DNA from: a virus | Strand: one strand, 5' to 3' | Virus record (IMG/VR): IMGVR_UViG_3300032224_000723 | Span: 1-64,000 of that record | Length of the DNA: 64,000 nucleotides | Shown here: positions 62,790-64,000 of the stretch, one piece after another | How positions within the stretch are numbered: the first letter of the stretch is position 1 | How the letters are laid out: every line of letters begins with the position of its first letter | Notes under the pieces: generated by a model | Seen by the model: only the letters and a program-made list of their open reading frames with translations | What the model was told of the DNA's origin: nothing | Database searches by the model: none | Made by a program: the position numbers and the translations under genes

Positions 62790-63056
62790 ATGACTGACTA
62801 TAATCGCAGTTTTAATGGCGATGCCAAAATTAAACTCACACAACTAATCAACGAAGGCATGCAAGTTCTTCAAGAAGTTGAAGACTTGAATGCAGGCCTT
62901 AATGAAACAATTAAAGCAGTGGCAGAAGAACTTGAAATCAAACCTGCTACACTTAAAAAAGCAGTTAAGATTGCACACAAAGCCAAACTTGGCGAAACTA
63001 ATCGCGACCACGATGAACTAAACACTATTTTGGAAACAGTGGGCAAAACTCTTTGA
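62790..63056 (+). CDS. DsbA-like late transcription/DNA-binding protein
   Basis: 88 residues, all helical: LINEGMQVLQEVEDLNAGLNETIKAVAEELEIKPATLKKAVKIAHKAKLGETNRDHDELNTILETVGK. The helical plan with KPATLKKAVKIAHKAK resembles the double-strand DNA-binding protein DsbA of T4, which aids late transcription. Early promoter and ribosome site are strong. The following membrane protein gene overlaps by 4 nt. Confidence 0.6.
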   Translation: MTDYNRSFNGDAKIKLTQLINEGMQVLQEVEDLNAGLNETIKAVAEELEIKPATLKKAVKIAHKAKLGETNRDHDELNTILETVGKTL

Positions 63057-63343
63057 ACGATATATTAAATGGTGTCTTTAACTGGATCAGAGAAGATTAC
63101 AAAAGCAATAGAATTCGTTTTTGTCTTGAGGTCCTTGCTTGGGCTATTTCTATTGGCTGTAGTATCACTATGGCACTCACCGTTCCAACACCACCTCTCC
63201 TCTATATGTACCCAGTGTGGATCACTGGTTGTGCTATATATGCTGGGTGTGCTTATAGTCGGCGTTCCTTTGGTATGCTTGCTAATTACATTCTTCTTAC
63301 CACAATCGACACAATCGGATTAATAAGGATGCTTATTGCATGA
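63053..63343 (+). CDS. Small membrane protein before DNA polymerase
   Basis: 96 residues from a TTG at 63053 overlapping the upstream stop. Two to three hydrophobic segments (FCLEVLAWAISIGCSITMAL, YPVWITGCAIYAGCAYS, LANYILLTTIDTIGLIRML). It lies directly before the polymerase gene and overlaps it by 4 nt. A same-length frame within it (63069-63323) is a shadow. Function unknown. Confidence 0.62.
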   Translation: MNDILNGVFNWIREDYKSNRIRFCLEVLAWAISIGCSITMALTVPTPPLLYMYPVWITGCAIYAGCAYSRRSFGMLANYILLTTIDTIGLIRMLIA

Positions 63344-64000
63344 GTTATGTTGACGCACTATTTGATAGGCAAAAGGATCGAATTCACGTGGTAGAACGTG
63401 TTAATGGTGAACGTGTATACACAGAGTATCCTGTTAATTATATTTTTTATTATGATGACCCCAAGGGAAAACATCGTACTATCTATGGTACACCAGTAAC
63501 TAGATTTGCTACACGCAGTGGTAAAGAGTTTCAAAAAGAACTAAGACTACAAAACGGCAAACGCATATGGGAAAGTGATTTCAAGCCTGTATTCCGTTGT
63601 CTCGAAGAAAACTATTTAGGTGCAGAACCTCCTAAACTACACACAGCATTCTTTGACATTGAAGCCAACTTTGATCCCGAACGTGGCTTTGCACCTACTA
63701 ACGACCCATTTAATAACATCACTGCTATCAGTGTGTACTTGGACTGGCTAGACAAACTAATTACACTGGCTATCCCACCTAAGTCAATGAGCTGGGAAAC
63801 AGCAGAAGAAATCTGTGCTAAGTTTGAAAACTGTTTTATCTTCGAACGTGAAGAAGATATGCTAGATACATTCTTAAACCTAATAGATGATGCAGATATT
63901 ATAACTGGCTGGAACAGTGAAGGCTATGACATTCCCTATACAGTTGGTCGTATTACTCGTGTGCTGAGTAAAGACGACACACGTCGTATGTGTTTGTGGG
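63340..64000 (+). CDS. 43: DNA polymerase, family B (T4 gp43-like), N-terminal part
   Basis: The gene starts at ATG 63340 (ATGA overlap) and runs past the end of the window; 220 codons are visible. N-terminal domain RQKDRIHVVERVNGERVYTEYPVNYIFYYDD; exonuclease motif I TAFFDIEANFD (Asp and Glu near 106-108); FNNITAISVYLDWL; and Exo II DIITGWNSEGYDIPYTVGRI near 187-206. This is the 3'-5' exonuclease region of the T4-like replicative polymerase. The polymerase motifs lie beyond the window. Confidence 0.94.
   Translation, partial: MSYVDALFDRQKDRIHVVERVNGERVYTEYPVNYIFYYDDPKGKHRTIYGTPVTRFATRSGKEFQKELRLQNGKRIWESDFKPVFRCLEENYLGAEPPKLHTAFFDIEANFDPERGFAPTNDPFNNITAISVYLDWLDKLITLAIPPKSMSWETAEEICAKFENCFIFEREEDMLDTFLNLIDDADIITGWNSEGYDIPYTVGRITRVLSKDDTRRMCLW

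Noticed and set aside
1-64000. CRISPR array, integrase or insertion sequence
   Set aside because: No spaced identical repeats of CRISPR length, no integrase or transposase motifs and no terminal inverted repeats were seen; the only tandem repeat is the in-frame 51-bp triplet at 57526.

Overview
ORGANISM. The window looks like part of the genome of a large T4-like myovirus (tailed phage). Evidence: an ATP-dependent DNA ligase, an RFC-like clamp loader subunit (gp44-like), the start of a family B DNA polymerase (gp43-like), a GroES-like co-chaperonin, PhoH, MazG-like and HesB/ErpA-like genes, long Thr/Ser/Asn-rich fibre genes and T4-late-type TATAAATA boxes, with genes packed at ATGA overlaps. 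The DNA is AT-rich throughout. Two features hint at the host: a circularly permuted (two-piece) tmRNA gene whose tag reads ANDSQFALAA, and a complete pqqA. Together they suggest a proteobacterium, perhaps betaproteobacterial, that makes PQQ, such as a methylotroph. This host call is inference. LAYOUT. 1-1350: a recombination-type exonuclease and the permuted tmRNA with its terminator. 1366-8546: a patchwork of single-gene units (fibre-like and LamG-like proteins, an alpha/beta hydrolase, pqqA, DNA ligase, a small HTH protein, a metallophosphoesterase), several with their own sigma70-type promoter and terminator, then tRNA-Arg(UCU). 9056-13285: a dense run of very small genes, at least 13 of them diverged members of one family with a C-terminal signature FxF..(D/E)xxDAxxFxL(K/R)W; this is the best candidate for an undescribed system. 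13301-18316: a DD-peptidase, conserved hypotheticals, then IF-1, Fe/Mn superoxide dismutase and an A-type Fe-S carrier. 18372-23607: three fibre/adhesin-like structural genes. 23660-28733: MazG, a DnaE-like fragment, GroES, a cytidylyltransferase and the clamp loader. 29342-31996: minus-strand radical SAM, phoH and methyltransferase. 32090-37547: a ferritin-like protein, an amidotransferase, an APS kinase/sulfotransferase-like cluster and a glycosyltransferase-like gene. 37562-41752: lysis genes (GH19 endolysin, spanin-like pair, 3TM holin) and membrane proteins. 41817-45626: DnaJ-like and ClpA-like chaperones. 45836-59262: a glycosyltransferase and large virion-type proteins whose N-termini resemble T4 capsid-targeting propeptides. 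59288-64000: Dps-like, radical SAM, desaturase, a DsbA-like protein and DNA polymerase. HOW IT FITS TOGETHER. The genes cover replication (gp30, gp44, gp43), takeover of translation and protein quality control (tmRNA, IF-1, tRNA, GroES, DnaJ, ClpA), protection against iron and oxygen stress (SOD, ErpA, ferritin-like, Dps), envelope or metabolic change (pqqA, APS kinase/sulfotransferases, desaturase, glycosyltransferases), lysis, and probably proteins packed in the capsid. REGULATION. Two promoter types recur: TTGAC(A/T)-17-TATAAT and late-type (N)ATAAATA. At about a dozen genes the start codon lies only 4-6 nt after the -10 element, with no Shine-Dalgarno, which predicts leaderless mRNAs. LIMITS. 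All names come from motifs and remembered family features; no database search was possible.
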